From Kalmanozyma brasiliensis GHG001 (taxonomy: Eukaryota; Basidiomycota; Ustilaginomycetes; Ustilaginales): a DNA stretch of 64,000 bases. Position numbers and translations under genes: made by a program. Below, in pieces: positions 19,230 through 28,957 of this stretch (positions within the stretch are counted from its first letter, which is position 1; every line of letters starts with the position of its first letter). Under the pieces are notes generated by a model. The model made no database searches. It saw only the letters and a list, made by a program, of their open reading frames with translations, and had not been told where the DNA came from. Location of the stretch: contig NW_015961981.1 in the NCBI RefSeq assembly GCF_000497045.1, positions 312,401-376,400 on the forward strand. The letters are read 5' to 3'.

Positions 19230-20072
19230 ATGCGTCTCACCCTCGCACTCCTCCTCAGCCTGACCCTGACGCCCTTGGCGCTCGCAGCAACCCTCACCTT
19301 ACCCACACTATACACCTGTTCTCCGGCCAACATCACCGTCGCCGCGCGCGGCAACTGGACGTTGGAAGGGCGCGATTCTTCGACCAACAAACTCGTCCTT
19401 CGTCGTCGTATGGATCGAGGTGACACGTCCGTCCTATGGGATGCGGTCGATTTGCCATCGAACAGCACAGCGCTCTTCGTACTCACCGACCAGATTCGTT
19501 CCAACATCACATCCCTCGCCACAGCCCAGGGACTCATCCTTGCCAGTCCGACGGGCAACACCACCTGCCTCTCTACGAGCAAAAAATCCTCCAATCGCGG
19601 CAAGGGCAAAAACACCGTGCCGGAAATCATCGGTATCGTCCTCGGCGTTTTTCTACTCCTCGTGATCCTTTTGGTCGGCGGAATGATGTATCGTCGTAAA
19701 AAAGAGCGGAGGCAGAGGGTGGAGGAGGACGATATCAGCGACAACTACGGTGCGAAGGCTCCCGGGAGTGGGTACATGGCGCGCCTGGTGCCCGGGTTGA
19801 AGATGGAATCGCGTCCGTTGCCGAGGGATCCCGTGCTGGAGGATGAGCAGAAAGCCTATGCGAGTACGCGCAGGGGTACGCAGTACTACAACAACCACCC
19901 GGGGTATGGGCATGGGGTTAGCCAGGATGGCGCATGGAGGAGGGAAGAGCAGCAGGGATGGGATCAACAGCAGTACCTGCAACGTCAACCATCGACAACC
20001 GACCCCTTCGCCTCCCAGACCCATATTCAGCCCTACCAGTCATCATATGCCCAAAGGGACTGGAATCACTAG
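19230..20072 (+). CDS. Single-pass type I membrane protein, likely glycosylated, unknown function
   Basis: From the ATG at 19230 there are 280 residues. A signal peptide (residues 1-~20, 'MRLTLALLLSLTLTPLALAA') is followed by a ~105-residue lumenal or extracellular domain with at least five N-glycosylation sequons (NIT, NWT, NST, NIT, NTT). Two or more Cys (in 'YTCSP' and 'TTCLS') may pair. One membrane helix ('EIIGIVLGVFLLLVILLVGG') precedes a stop-transfer MYRRKKERR and a ~130-residue cytosolic tail rich in Gln, Tyr and Pro ('PGYGHGVSQDGAW'). This plan recalls fungal cell-wall sensors or mid2-like proteins, but I cannot assign a family. The start is chosen because it begins a clean signal peptide. 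Confidence 0.75.
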   Translation: MRLTLALLLSLTLTPLALAATLTLPTLYTCSPANITVAARGNWTLEGRDSSTNKLVLRRRMDRGDTSVLWDAVDLPSNSTALFVLTDQIRSNITSLATAQGLILASPTGNTTCLSTSKKSSNRGKGKNTVPEIIGIVLGVFLLLVILLVGGMMYRRKKERRQRVEEDDISDNYGAKAPGSGYMARLVPGLKMESRPLPRDPVLEDEQKAYASTRRGTQYYNNHPGYGHGVSQDGAWRREEQQGWDQQQYLQRQPSTTDPFASQTHIQPYQSSYAQRDWNH

Positions 20073-20298
20073 CCTTTGCAACGCAATGTATACCACACTT
20101 ACAGGACACATTGTTCCCGGCTCGAGGAACGTGAAACGCGTGATATTTTCTCGTGTGAATGCATGAGGACATGGAGGGACGTGGTATAAGATGAGGAAGA
20201 CGAAGCAGTAGGCGAATGCGATGGCTACGAGGGTTGCGTGAATGTTCTTCTCGAGCACGAGTGAAGTCATCAAGATCGTCACGAGTCAAAGGGGAAAG

Positions 20299-23200
20299 TT
20301 ACATGATCGTGCAGTCGGCCTTGGCCGATACGCGACGGGACTTTTTACGGTCCATTGCCGACTGTGGGGTAGGCGTGGCCTGACCTGCAGAAAGACCCTT
20401 GGCTGTCTTTTTACTCGCCAGAGGCGTCTTTGCGGGCGTGCCGTAGACAACACCCGAGCTGATGCGGCGCCGGGCGCGATCCGCCAGCGTAGGCGGTTCG
20501 GCGGGTGAAACGGGCACAGTGACACCTGCGGATGCGAGCGATGGGTGATGCGCCGACGAGCCTCGCGAGCTAGAGGGATGGCCGACGAGAACCGCGCCGC
20601 CGGTGCTCGAGATGCTGCTCGCACCACTGATACTGCCGTAGCTCATCGAGCTGTGCCTCCTTACGCCGTGACCAGCGCTAGTGCCGTAGGGACTTCGCAA
20701 CGCCTCGGTCGCCTCCAGCAGCGCTGGGGATGAAGGCGGCGACGGAGAGCGCTGTCGACTCGGAATCAGCGAGATGCGACGCTTGCGCACCGCAGTCTGG
20801 TCGCGAGGCGGCTTGCTCCCGAGCGCGCCCTGCCGACTTGGCGGCGATGGCGGTGCGTTCGGCGCCTCAGCGTCGGAACTGGGAGCCATGGCAAGCCCGA
20901 GAGCCGGCGGCGACTCCACCGTTGGCGATTTCGACTGACGCTTCATCCCAAAGGGGAATCGGAAGTGGATCGGAGCCGCGACATTGGAGGCAGAACTGCT
21001 GAGCGCTGGCGATACCGGGCCCAGATGGACGGCCGACGACATGGGGCTGGCATGGTCCTGCGAGCCGCGCTGCTGAAACAGCAACAGCTGGGCACGCAGG
21101 TCGCATGGCGAAGGAGCGTGGACGGCGCACCTCGCATGACACACGAGACCGCACTCTTCGCACAGCACGGCGTGCTTCTTGACCGGCTCGCGGCAGATCT
21201 TGCACACCACCGCCTTGCTGAAAGTGCTCTTGACGAAGGCGTGGGCCTTTCCTTCCTCGTCCGTGATGAGACCCAGATCGAAGAGGGAGGTCTCGCCGGT
21301 GGGCGTCAGCGTGGTCGGGCTGACGGGTAGGGGCGTTGACAATGAAGTGTCAAGGCCCGGCAGCGAGGACATCTCGGCGGTGGGCGAAGAGGCTGCAAGG
21401 GAGCTGTCGTTCGTCGCCTCAGTAACGACGATGGCTGCAGCGCCCGCAGGAGAGGTGTTGGCGCGCAGGCCGTCAAGGCCCGGTCGCTGCATGGCAGGAG
21501 GTGGCGAAGATGTCGACCTCTCGATCGAAGGCTGCACAGCTTTGTTGCCCTCGTCGAACATGCGAGGGTCCAAGCGACGAGCACCGACGCTGATGCGACG
21601 CAGGAAAGGAACGCTATCCTGCGGTCGCAGCTCCTTGCTATTTGTCCAGATCTGCTGCATCCATTTGTGCTCGAAGAGCGTCTCGGCGGTCGGGCGCTTG
21701 GTGGGATCCTTGTTGAAGCATTGCTTGAGCATATCGCGGAGGTCCTCCGAGAATGTCTCCGGGATGGGCGGGCAGTCGTCCTCAACGATCCTGAACATGG
21801 CTGACATGGCCAGCATGTCCCAGTAGGGAGGCTTGCCGGTCAGCAGCTCGATGATGACGCAACCCAGAGACCAGATGTCGGCAGCGGTCGTGACGCCTTT
21901 GAGCTCGATGACTTCGGGTGCCATCCAATTGGGGGTGCCGATCGCGTCGTTCTTCTTCGCCTTTTGGACAGCGACCAAGTTGAGCGAGACACCAAAATCC
22001 GAAAGCTTGACATTGCCGTTCTTGGTGGTCAAGATGTTGGCCGCTTTCAGGTCGCAGTGGACGACGCCGAGCTCGTGAAGATAGTAGAGGCCCTCGAGCA
22101 TCTTGGCGACGTAGCTGGCGACGAGTCTCTCCGGCAGATTGCCAAACGATTTGATCGTGTTCTGAAGCGAGCCGTTCTCGACATACTCCAGGACGATGTT
22201 GGCAAACTCGGCATCGCGCATGAAGCCTTCGTACTTGACCACGCTTGGGTGGACGAGTCGTTTCATGAGATCGACCTCGCCCATCAAGTCATCGACTTCG
22301 GCATCGGTGCGTCCATCCAGCTTGATCCGCTTGACAGCCAGGATCGCTCCCGTGTTGATGTTCATGGCTTTGTAGACAGAGCCGAACTGACCTTTGCCGA
22401 TGCAATTCCCGACGTGAAGGACCATGTCAGGCTTGCCTTCCTCTACAACGACCAGCCTCCTGCTAGGGTGGATAGCACCACGACCGCCGCGAGTCGGTGC
22501 GGATCCAAAGTCGTCTGTGGCTTGACTTCCGAGCGTGTTGTTGTAGATGGACCCCATCTCGGATTCGAAACGGCTGCGCGATGTCGAGATGTAGGAACGC
22601 TCATCGACGGAGGGATCTGGAGAGCGTCCGCTCGTCGACAGCGGTCGATGCATCAGGGGAAGGTGCATTTCGGACGAGTACCGCATGTGCCGGAACTGAG
22701 GCCGAGTAGCCATCTTGGGCGAGCTGCTGCCACCGTTGTTGTTGTTGGAGCCCGGTGCAGAACCGGAAGCCTGCGCAAAGCTTTCGGTACCTGCACCGTT
22801 CATGGAGAGATGACGCGCCATCCTGCGAGCGCCTGGAGAATCGTTGGCCCCGCGGGGAAAGGGGACTCGAGGCGTTGTCTCGGGCTCCACGTTGGACGGA
22901 GATGCAAGGTTGAGAAGAGACTCGCGCGATGGGTTGAGCAGCGAGGGCCCCGGATAGAGGCGTGCGCTGTGACGCCTTGTCGGAGCATGCCGGGTGGGAC
23001 TGCCCGAGGCAAAGATGTAGTCGTCGAGATTTTCGGTGGAACCGATGACAGCCCTCGGAAGCTGACCGAGCGCCAGCTCCTGACTGATACGCTTCTGAGA
23101 CGTGCTGCGCAAGAGCGGCGGCGCCTTCATAGCAAAGCCCTTGGTGGATTTCTCCGACTCGCTGCTACCTCTCCTGCCCTGAATTCGCTCCATCGATGCC

Positions 23201-25236
23201 GAGTGAGTGCTTGAGAAGGACCCTGCAGTGGACATGGAGATCGAGTCTCCGTTGGCCACGACGCCATCCTCAGGCTCCTCGACGACACCCGTGAGGCTGA
23301 TGGCCGACTCGCTCAGTTTGCGGTCGCGGTATGGCATTCGACCCTCCTCGCCGCCGTGATAGCTGTTCTGCTTGACCGAGTCGGCGAAGGTGATAGACGA
23401 GCCTTTCGCCCTCGGATAGCCGAGCTCGGCTGAGCGACGCTTGTAGTCGGCGGACGAGGATTCGAGGCGTGCAGAATCGGCCTTGCCCATGAGGATGCGT
23501 TCCGCTTCTTGTCTGTTTTCCTGGATGGTCATCATGGCCCTTCTCGGGGTGTCTTCGTTGAGCGACAGCTCCGAGCTGTTGTGAAGACGGTCCAGGTCGC
23601 CATTGCCGGCCGCGAGCATCCTACGGTCGTGGGCGCGTGGAGTGGACGGCGGCGTCATCGAAGTGGTCCTCGGCTCGATCTTGATGACATTGGCACGAGC
23701 GCTCGCCACCTTGGAGTTGCGCTTGATCTTCTTTTCTGTGGCTTGCAGGGTGTGAACGACGCGAAGCAGACCCTCCACGGTGCCGTCGGTAAGATCGAAG
23801 CTTTGGAAGAGGTCCTTGGAACGCAGGCCAAGCTGATCGCGCGCTGCTCTCAAGAACCTGGAAATATTGTCGGCCCTGACCCATTCCATGTCTCTGCGAT
23901 CGATGCGATCGACGCTGCCTGGCCTCAAGCGGTTCGCCAGCAGACACAGAAGCACTCCGTCGGCGATAGCGCTCCAAAAGCGTGACGCCTCGATGCTCGG
24001 TTCCTGAGCTTCGGGCTTTTCCTGCGACATGAGTGCTGAGATGCGCTGCCGATCGAGTCCACGCTCTTCTTCGGTGAGACGGGTGAGCTCACGAATCATG
24101 AAGGAACGAGCTTTGCGGATGCTATCGAGCGCGGCCTGAGGTGCTGCGAGGTCAGACATCCCGAATGATACGTCAGAAAGCATGGTGAAGCTGGTCTCGG
24201 CAACGAGAGTGGCGCCGGAACCGGCGGTATCAGCGCTTGTCCGGCTCGAAACGTCGGTAGAAGATCGTGGCACCAACGCGCTGCTGTCGTATCTGGGCCT
24301 CGGGGCGGGCTCCGTGTCGTTCTGAGTGCGTGCAAGTGGTGTATCCGCAGAAGATTTTGAACCGGCTTTGGTAGGAGAAGGAGGCGTGCTGTAGCCCTTT
24401 GTGGGTGCTAGCGTGTCGGTGCTGAGATTCTTGTGTGCCCATGACGGCGATCCGGTCTCTACGTCGGCACTTCGCAAGGTGGCGGTGCTGTGTTTACGGG
24501 AACGTTGCCCCTCGAGAGCGGCGCGGTACGCAAGCTGATCTTTCTGAGAGTCGACGACGCTCATTGCGGCTCCGAAGCTGGCGTAAGCAGGCAACGATGG
24601 TGCACCAGCTCGTGGCGAGGCGTTGATCGAGCGAGACTTGGCTTTGGTTTGTGCTTTTCTCCCTGCACCGGATATGGCATCGTTCGACTGTGTTCGAGTG
24701 CCTCGAACGAGCTTGCGCAAGAAGGAGGGTTCTTCGGTATCGAGCATGGGATCCGAAGCGAGGTGAAGCTCGGGTGTGGAAAGCGATGCGGCTTCGAGAT
24801 TGGTGAGGTGCTGATTGCGGGTGGCCTTGCTTCGACGCTCTGCTGAAGACTTGTGAGCCAATGGGCGAGTCGGCGAGCCGGGACTCGCGGGAAGCGGAGG
24901 AGCAGCTAGACGAGTGGGTGTTTTGGTAGGCGAAGCATTGGCAGATTGGGACGGTGTGATGGGCGCAGCAGCGGATCGAGACGGGCTCGAGTTTGCATCA
25001 TCGTCAATGTTGTAGATACGACGATGTGGGATGGAAGGCGAATCTTGGGTTGCGCGAAGTCGAAAGGCGGATGTTGGGGTGGAGGGCGAGGGAGCAGACC
25101 TCTGCGAGCGGAGTGACTTGGCGGCGGCGGCGGCATTGGCGTCCGCCGACGAGGAGGTGATGGGAGGCAATCGTTGGTCCATATTGACGAGGTCCGGAGC
25201 GGCTGTGGGCAAGAGGGTAGCTGTTGCCGCAGCCAT
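20299..25236 (-). CDS. Septation-initiation-network protein kinase (Cdc7/SepH/Cdc15 type) with CH and C1-like domains
   Basis: This is a 1645-residue protein. A calponin-homology-like domain lies at ~410-500 ('SRFWSAIADGVLLCLLANRL', 'RFLRAARDQLGLRSKDLF'). The kinase domain lies at ~935-1200: 'IGKGQFGSVYKAMN', 'ILAVKRIKLDG', 'HCDLKAANIL', 'LSDFGVSL', 'GTPNWMAPEVIELKG' and 'DIWSLGCVIIELLTGKPPYW'. A cysteine-rich C1-like finger lies at ~1330-1380 ('VCKICREPVKKHAVLCEECG', 'CHARCAVHAPSPC'). The kinase sequence matches the septation kinases of filamentous fungi, which act at the spindle pole and septum to trigger cytokinesis. The catalytic loop has HCD in place of HRD; the Lys, Asp and DFG residues are intact. 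The ATG at 25236 (MAAATATLL) is used because the frame upstream starts only with TTG. An upstream exon cannot be excluded. Confidence 0.88.
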   Translation of the reverse strand: MAAATATLLPTAAPDLVNMDQRLPPITSSSADANAAAAAKSLRSQRSAPSPSTPTSAFRLRATQDSPSIPHRRIYNIDDDANSSPSRSAAAPITPSQSANASPTKTPTRLAAPPLPASPGSPTRPLAHKSSAERRSKATRNQHLTNLEAASLSTPELHLASDPMLDTEEPSFLRKLVRGTRTQSNDAISGAGRKAQTKAKSRSINASPRAGAPSLPAYASFGAAMSVVDSQKDQLAYRAALEGQRSRKHSTATLRSADVETGSPSWAHKNLSTDTLAPTKGYSTPPSPTKAGSKSSADTPLARTQNDTEPAPRPRYDSSALVPRSSTDVSSRTSADTAGSGATLVAETSFTMLSDVSFGMSDLAAPQAALDSIRKARSFMIRELTRLTEEERGLDRQRISALMSQEKPEAQEPSIEASRFWSAIADGVLLCLLANRLRPGSVDRIDRRDMEWVRADNISRFLRAARDQLGLRSKDLFQSFDLTDGTVEGLLRVVHTLQATEKKIKRNSKVASARANVIKIEPRTTSMTPPSTPRAHDRRMLAAGNGDLDRLHNSSELSLNEDTPRRAMMTIQENRQEAERILMGKADSARLESSSADYKRRSAELGYPRAKGSSITFADSVKQNSYHGGEEGRMPYRDRKLSESAISLTGVVEEPEDGVVANGDSISMSTAGSFSSTHSASMERIQGRRGSSESEKSTKGFAMKAPPLLRSTSQKRISQELALGQLPRAVIGSTENLDDYIFASGSPTRHAPTRRHSARLYPGPSLLNPSRESLLNLASPSNVEPETTPRVPFPRGANDSPGARRMARHLSMNGAGTESFAQASGSAPGSNNNNGGSSSPKMATRPQFRHMRYSSEMHLPLMHRPLSTSGRSPDPSVDERSYISTSRSRFESEMGSIYNNTLGSQATDDFGSAPTRGGRGAIHPSRRLVVVEEGKPDMVLHVGNCIGKGQFGSVYKAMNINTGAILAVKRIKLDGRTDAEVDDLMGEVDLMKRLVHPSVVKYEGFMRDAEFANIVLEYVENGSLQNTIKSFGNLPERLVASYVAKMLEGLYYLHELGVVHCDLKAANILTTKNGNVKLSDFGVSLNLVAVQKAKKNDAIGTPNWMAPEVIELKGVTTAADIWSLGCVIIELLTGKPPYWDMLAMSAMFRIVEDDCPPIPETFSEDLRDMLKQCFNKDPTKRPTAETLFEHKWMQQIWTNSKELRPQDSVPFLRRISVGARRLDPRMFDEGNKAVQPSIERSTSSPPPAMQRPGLDGLRANTSPAGAAAIVVTEATNDSSLAASSPTAEMSSLPGLDTSLSTPLPVSPTTLTPTGETSLFDLGLITDEEGKAHAFVKSTFSKAVVCKICREPVKKHAVLCEECGLVCHARCAVHAPSPCDLRAQLLLFQQRGSQDHASPMSSAVHLGPVSPALSSSASNVAAPIHFRFPFGMKRQSKSPTVESPPALGLAMAPSSDAEAPNAPPSPPSRQGALGSKPPRDQTAVRKRRISLIPSRQRSPSPPSSPALLEATEALRSPYGTSAGHGVRRHSSMSYGSISGASSISSTGGAVLVGHPSSSRGSSAHHPSLASAGVTVPVSPAEPPTLADRARRRISSGVVYGTPAKTPLASKKTAKGLSAGQATPTPQSAMDRKKSRRVSAKADCTIM

Positions 25237-27126
25237 GGTCGGGACGACAAGCGAGAGACTGGAGCGGTTTGGTCGACGAGCTGGTGCAGAGAAGAGCTCA
25301 GATCGTGTCCATGCCTGCAAGAGGGGGGTTGGTGGGTCTGTTGGCACCGCAGCGAGCAGAGGGGGACATCCGCGGGCATGGGAGTGGAGCGAAGGATCAA
25401 GTTGAATTAGTCTCTGTGAGGAGAGCGGACCAAAGGTTGAGTTTGTAGGATCCGGTGGCAAGGGGACGGTGACTTACTCCACAAGGATGCAAAGGTGTCG
25501 TTGCTCGAGATTCGCTCTAAGATGAAGTGGCGGAGCGCTTATTCCCGAGCAGGCACGCAGTAGTGGCTGAAGAAGCGGCCTGAGATGTGATGAACGCCAC
25601 TGTGGCCGATCGAGCTTGTTGAGGATCGCAAATTGGAAAGCATCAAGGGTGCAGACTGGTTTTGGCGCCGTTGCTGAGCATATCCAGTGTTGAGAAAGCG
25701 TGGGAAATTTGGTCGGCCAGCGCGAGAACAAGCTCAGGATTGTACTGTATGCGAGCCAGCAATCGATTGACTCGAGCTTAAGCTCGGCGTGACCGTTCAG
25801 GTACTGATTGGCTGCAGGAACCGTGGTCGACTAATCCAAAGATGGTCAGGCGGCCAAACCGAAGCACGACTGCGGATCAAGCGTCGACTTGGGTATGGAT
25901 GCGAAGCGGTCTGTGTTCGGTGGGAAGCACTCGCTTTTGATCACCTAGTCGTGTATGCTGTGTCAGGTGGAGTTGAGGAACGTCAACAGAGGCTGCCTGT
26001 ATCGAGTAGTTCGAGCTGTCGGGACGAGTGAGGACTGAGGGATAATGCAGGAGGGCGATGAGCAATGCGAGGATGGTCCTTTGATGGTGTTGCTGCTGGA
26101 ATCTATTGAGACGCTACTCCCGGAACAGCGATGGTCGCGACGATGTGGAAGAAGATGTCGGTGATGGTGATGGTGATGGTGTCGCGCTGAGCTGCCCGCA
26201 CAATGAGAGGCCAAGGGTGGACCAACGGTGATAAGCTGAAGCGACACAAGGTTAGGGCCGAACCCTCTTTCTCGCTTCAGAAGCCGTGCCGTTGTAGTAA
26301 AGCGGTCTGAGTGAGAAAGAAAGCGTGAGTCTAAGGAGAGGGAGGGAGTGAGGAGGCGGCCACTAACCGAGATGAAGCCAGAAGCTGTAACCTGGATCTT
26401 TGTTTTTTTAGCGGCAGCTGGCTTCGGAATGGCCGCTGCTGCACATGCATGTCTGACTGAGTGGTGTGCTGCTTGTTGCTGGCCTGCAGTCCTACACGGT
26501 TGTTCAGGTGGAGCAAGCTGGGCGAAGCGAGGCTAGCAAGCAGCAAACCAACACTCAGACAACCCAAGACCCTTCTTGACCGACGCGCTCACGCTCCAAA
26601 CACAGTGTGGAATTTTCCTTTTCCTGATTTTTTGGTGTCCTTTTTGGATACAGGGGTTTCGCGCAGTGGGAAGCGCGCGGATGAACATCGGTTGCAGCCT
26701 TTAGACAACCCCCTCAAGACCGGGTAACAAGCTACAGACCCGACCCATATTCCTTCGGCTCTCTCACTCTTTCTCCCACGCCCGCCACTCTTGTGGCTTG
26801 CTGCTTGGCCCACTAGCCCGTTGGTCGCTTGCTCTGAAGGATGCTTTTCGGCGTGGGAAGCAAGAAAGCAAGGAAGGGTATCTGGTCTGACTGAGATCCG
26901 TTGCTCGCTCCGCTTTTCCTCGAAGCCCCGTGCCTTCTTCTTCGCCACCAACACCCAGACATTTGCCGAATCACAGCCGCGCAGCCAGCCTCAAACAACG
27001 CAACCCCGCATTAGCTGAAAGCTTGTTCCAGTCTGCTGTCCGCCTAACTTTGACATGAGCTCGCCATCTCTACACCCAGCTGCATAGCCACCCTCTCCTC
27101 TTGGCGCTCCATCTGAGTTCCATTTC
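25237..27126. promoter_or_regulatory. Long upstream region of the septation kinase gene
   Basis: About 1.9 kb with no recognised gene. It probably holds the kinase promoter and leader. Two features are visible: a (GTGATG)3 microsatellite at 26161-26180 and a CT-rich, start-site-like zone at 26925-27060 on the plus strand. A 121-codon minus-strand frame at 26589-26954 has no recognisable domain. Confidence 0.35.
26161..26180. repeat. GTGATG microsatellite
   Basis: Just over three perfect copies of the hexamer GTGATG, in non-coding DNA upstream of the septation kinase gene. It is a simple-sequence tract of the kind useful as a length marker. Confidence 0.7.
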
Positions 27127-27684
27127 ATGTCCGCGTTGCCACCAAGAATGCTACTAGGCTCGGCATCTTCATACTTACTTATCGACCGACATGAGGTGAG
27201 CTCATGCGGTCTGTGGGGCGTTGTTCGGTTCGGCTGGCCCGTCGAGTAGAGTCAGCGAACTGCGTTCGATCGGCTAGATGAGGCATGCACAGCCTTGCTT
27301 GGATACAGCGTGGGACAAGTCCAACGATGTCACGTTGCTGCCTACTGTAGACCGGTTCGAGGCGGGTTCTTCATCCGGTGCGAGGCTTGATGAAGTGAGT
27401 GCAGCTTCGATCCGACTAAACCTTCCGATTGAGCTCATCAAACATCTCGAATCTCAAACCCAGATGAAGAACCGATGCTGCGCCCCCAATCAGCCCACAT
27501 ATCCACATCTTCCACACCCGTCCATCCCGAAACAATGGATCGCTCTCGCATCCCCCTGCATGGGCAAATGGGCTGTCCTTCCGGTCGTCCACATCGCGTC
27601 CCACAAGCATCACCGGCGTTGACCGACGACACCACTGTAGCGTCAGCTCACATTCTCCGGCCCGGCTCCGACGATGCCTTATAG
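27127..27684 (+). CDS. Candidate small three-exon gene, function unknown
   Basis: A first exon at 27127-27195 reads 'MSALPPRMLLGSASSYLLID' plus RHE and ends at a good donor (GTGAGC). A second block, 27293-27377, reads 'PCLDTAWDKSNDVTLLPTVD' and onward to GSSS. A third, 27464-27684, ends in '...VASAHILRPGSDDAL' and TAG. The last intron would be GTGCGA...CCCAG with a branch-like GACTAAAC. These joins total 375 bases, 124 residues, all in frame. A better donor (GTGAGT at 27395) gives a different, shorter end with stop at 27620-27622. I do not recognise the protein. The gene would be convergent with SEC13. Support is only open frame, splice borders and plausible composition. Confidence 0.33.
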
Positions 27685-27874
27685 AAACTAGCAAGGTCGA
27701 TGCTTAGTCCGCATCGCGATATGTTCCTCGCATCTCAACGGATTGTCATGAAGTTCCTATCGTTCTTGTCGTTGATCGAAAATGGCAGATGGGTTGCATT
27801 ACAGAAGCGCCTCGAGCTGCGGTCGTCGCAAAGGCGCGGATCCTGGAGACGCCTACCTTCCTGGTGGAGAACAA

Positions 27875-28957
27875 TTACGAGTCCATCTCGCTAACACACT
27901 CCCAAGCCCCCTTGAGGTTCTCCTTCCACAGCGTGATCTTGCCATCGCCGCAGCTCACCGCCAGCACGTTGCCGCTGACGCTCCAGCTTACCCTCCAAAC
28001 CGTGTCCGGGAACTTGTTGCCGCCAGCAGCAGCGCCCGACGACGGATTCAAGGCGGTCTTTGACCAAGCTGCGGTGGGCGAATCCTGGGTCCAGATCAAC
28101 ACTGTGCGGTCCTGCGAAGCGGTCGCGAGGTAGCTGCGGGGGAGGCCGACGTTGGGAGCAAAGGCGACATCGCGCACCCAGTCCGAGTGACCCTGCAGCG
28201 ATTCTGCCTCGACAAAGCGGTTGGCCTCTTCGCTGAACTGCCAGATCTTGACCGTGTTGTCGCAGCCAGCCGAGGCGAAGCGCTTCACCAGCTTGGCCTC
28301 ACCGTTGGACGCAGCTGCGTTGGGTCCGGTGGATTGCGCCGAAATGAGCGAGCCTGGGATCACAGCTGGAGCCCACGACACAGCGTTGCAGCCAACAGGG
28401 TGCGCCGCTACCAGATCGACAGCCCAAGTGCCGTCGTTGTTGAAAGTGAGGACCGAGACGTTGCCATCGGACGAGGCGCAGGCAAGGATCGAGCCGAGCT
28501 CGTGAGGAGCCCACGAGATCGAGTTGACGGATGCGGTGTGCAAGGTGTGCTCCTTGATCTTGGTCCAGCCACCTGCTGAAGATGCGGGAGCTCCGTATGC
28601 GGATTGCGAGCCGTACGGCGCCGAAGCAGCGCTGCCCGCACTGGGTCCGTTGTCCTTCCAAATGATCACCTTTCCATCATAAGAGCAGCTGGCAAGAATG
28701 TCGCCAAAGGTGGGATGCGCCCAGGCGACCTGCCAGACTGGACCCTGGTGACCGTGAAGGGTCTCTGCATTGGTGGAAGGGGTGCCGTTGACGATATCAA
28801 ACACCTTGACGCTGCGATCCGAAGAGCAGGTGGCGAGGCGCTTACCGTAGAAGTCGAGCTGCGCATCGTGGATCATGTCTTCATGCTGTGTTTCGATGTT
28901 CTTGGGTCGCTCTGCGGAGAGCGAGAGCCCCGCAGAAGACGAGGTGACGGTAGTCAT
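27875..28957 (-). CDS. SEC13: SEC13, WD40 subunit of COPII coat and nuclear pore
   Basis: The ATG at 28957 (MTTVTSSSAG) gives 360 residues (yeast Sec13 has 297). The repeats are clear: 'MIHDAQLDFYGKRLATCSSD', 'GHQGPVWQVAWAHPTFGDIL', 'SCSYDGKVIIWK', 'HTASVNSISWAPHELGSILA', 'RFASAGCDNTVKIW', 'HSDWVRDVAFAPN', 'ATASQDRTVLIWTQD' and 'DTVWRVSWSVSGNVLAVSCG'. This six-blade set is specific to Sec13, which completes its propeller with a blade from Sec31 or Nup145/Nup96. It acts in ER exit vesicle coats, in the nuclear pore Y-complex and in the SEA/GATOR2 complex. Inserts rich in Ala/Ser/Gly between blades explain the extra length. No intron is seen. Confidence 0.95.
   Translation of the reverse strand: MTTVTSSSAGLSLSAERPKNIETQHEDMIHDAQLDFYGKRLATCSSDRSVKVFDIVNGTPSTNAETLHGHQGPVWQVAWAHPTFGDILASCSYDGKVIIWKDNGPSAGSAASAPYGSQSAYGAPASSAGGWTKIKEHTLHTASVNSISWAPHELGSILACASSDGNVSVLTFNNDGTWAVDLVAAHPVGCNAVSWAPAVIPGSLISAQSTGPNAAASNGEAKLVKRFASAGCDNTVKIWQFSEEANRFVEAESLQGHSDWVRDVAFAPNVGLPRSYLATASQDRTVLIWTQDSPTAAWSKTALNPSSGAAAGGNKFPDTVWRVSWSVSGNVLAVSCGDGKITLWKENLKGAWECVSEMDS

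Noticed and set aside
11832..20072. Possible secondary-metabolite cluster (cyclase, GST, membrane protein)
   Set aside because: The cyclase is primary-metabolism lanosterol synthase, and no polyketide, peptide or terpene backbone enzyme or P450 is present.
21964..23214. 416-codon plus-strand frame inside the septation kinase gene
   Set aside because: Antisense shadow of the kinase domain, which is unmistakable on the other strand.
26589..26954. 121-codon minus-strand frame upstream of the septation kinase
   Set aside because: Lys/Ser/Arg-rich with no recognisable motif; position fits a leader or promoter.
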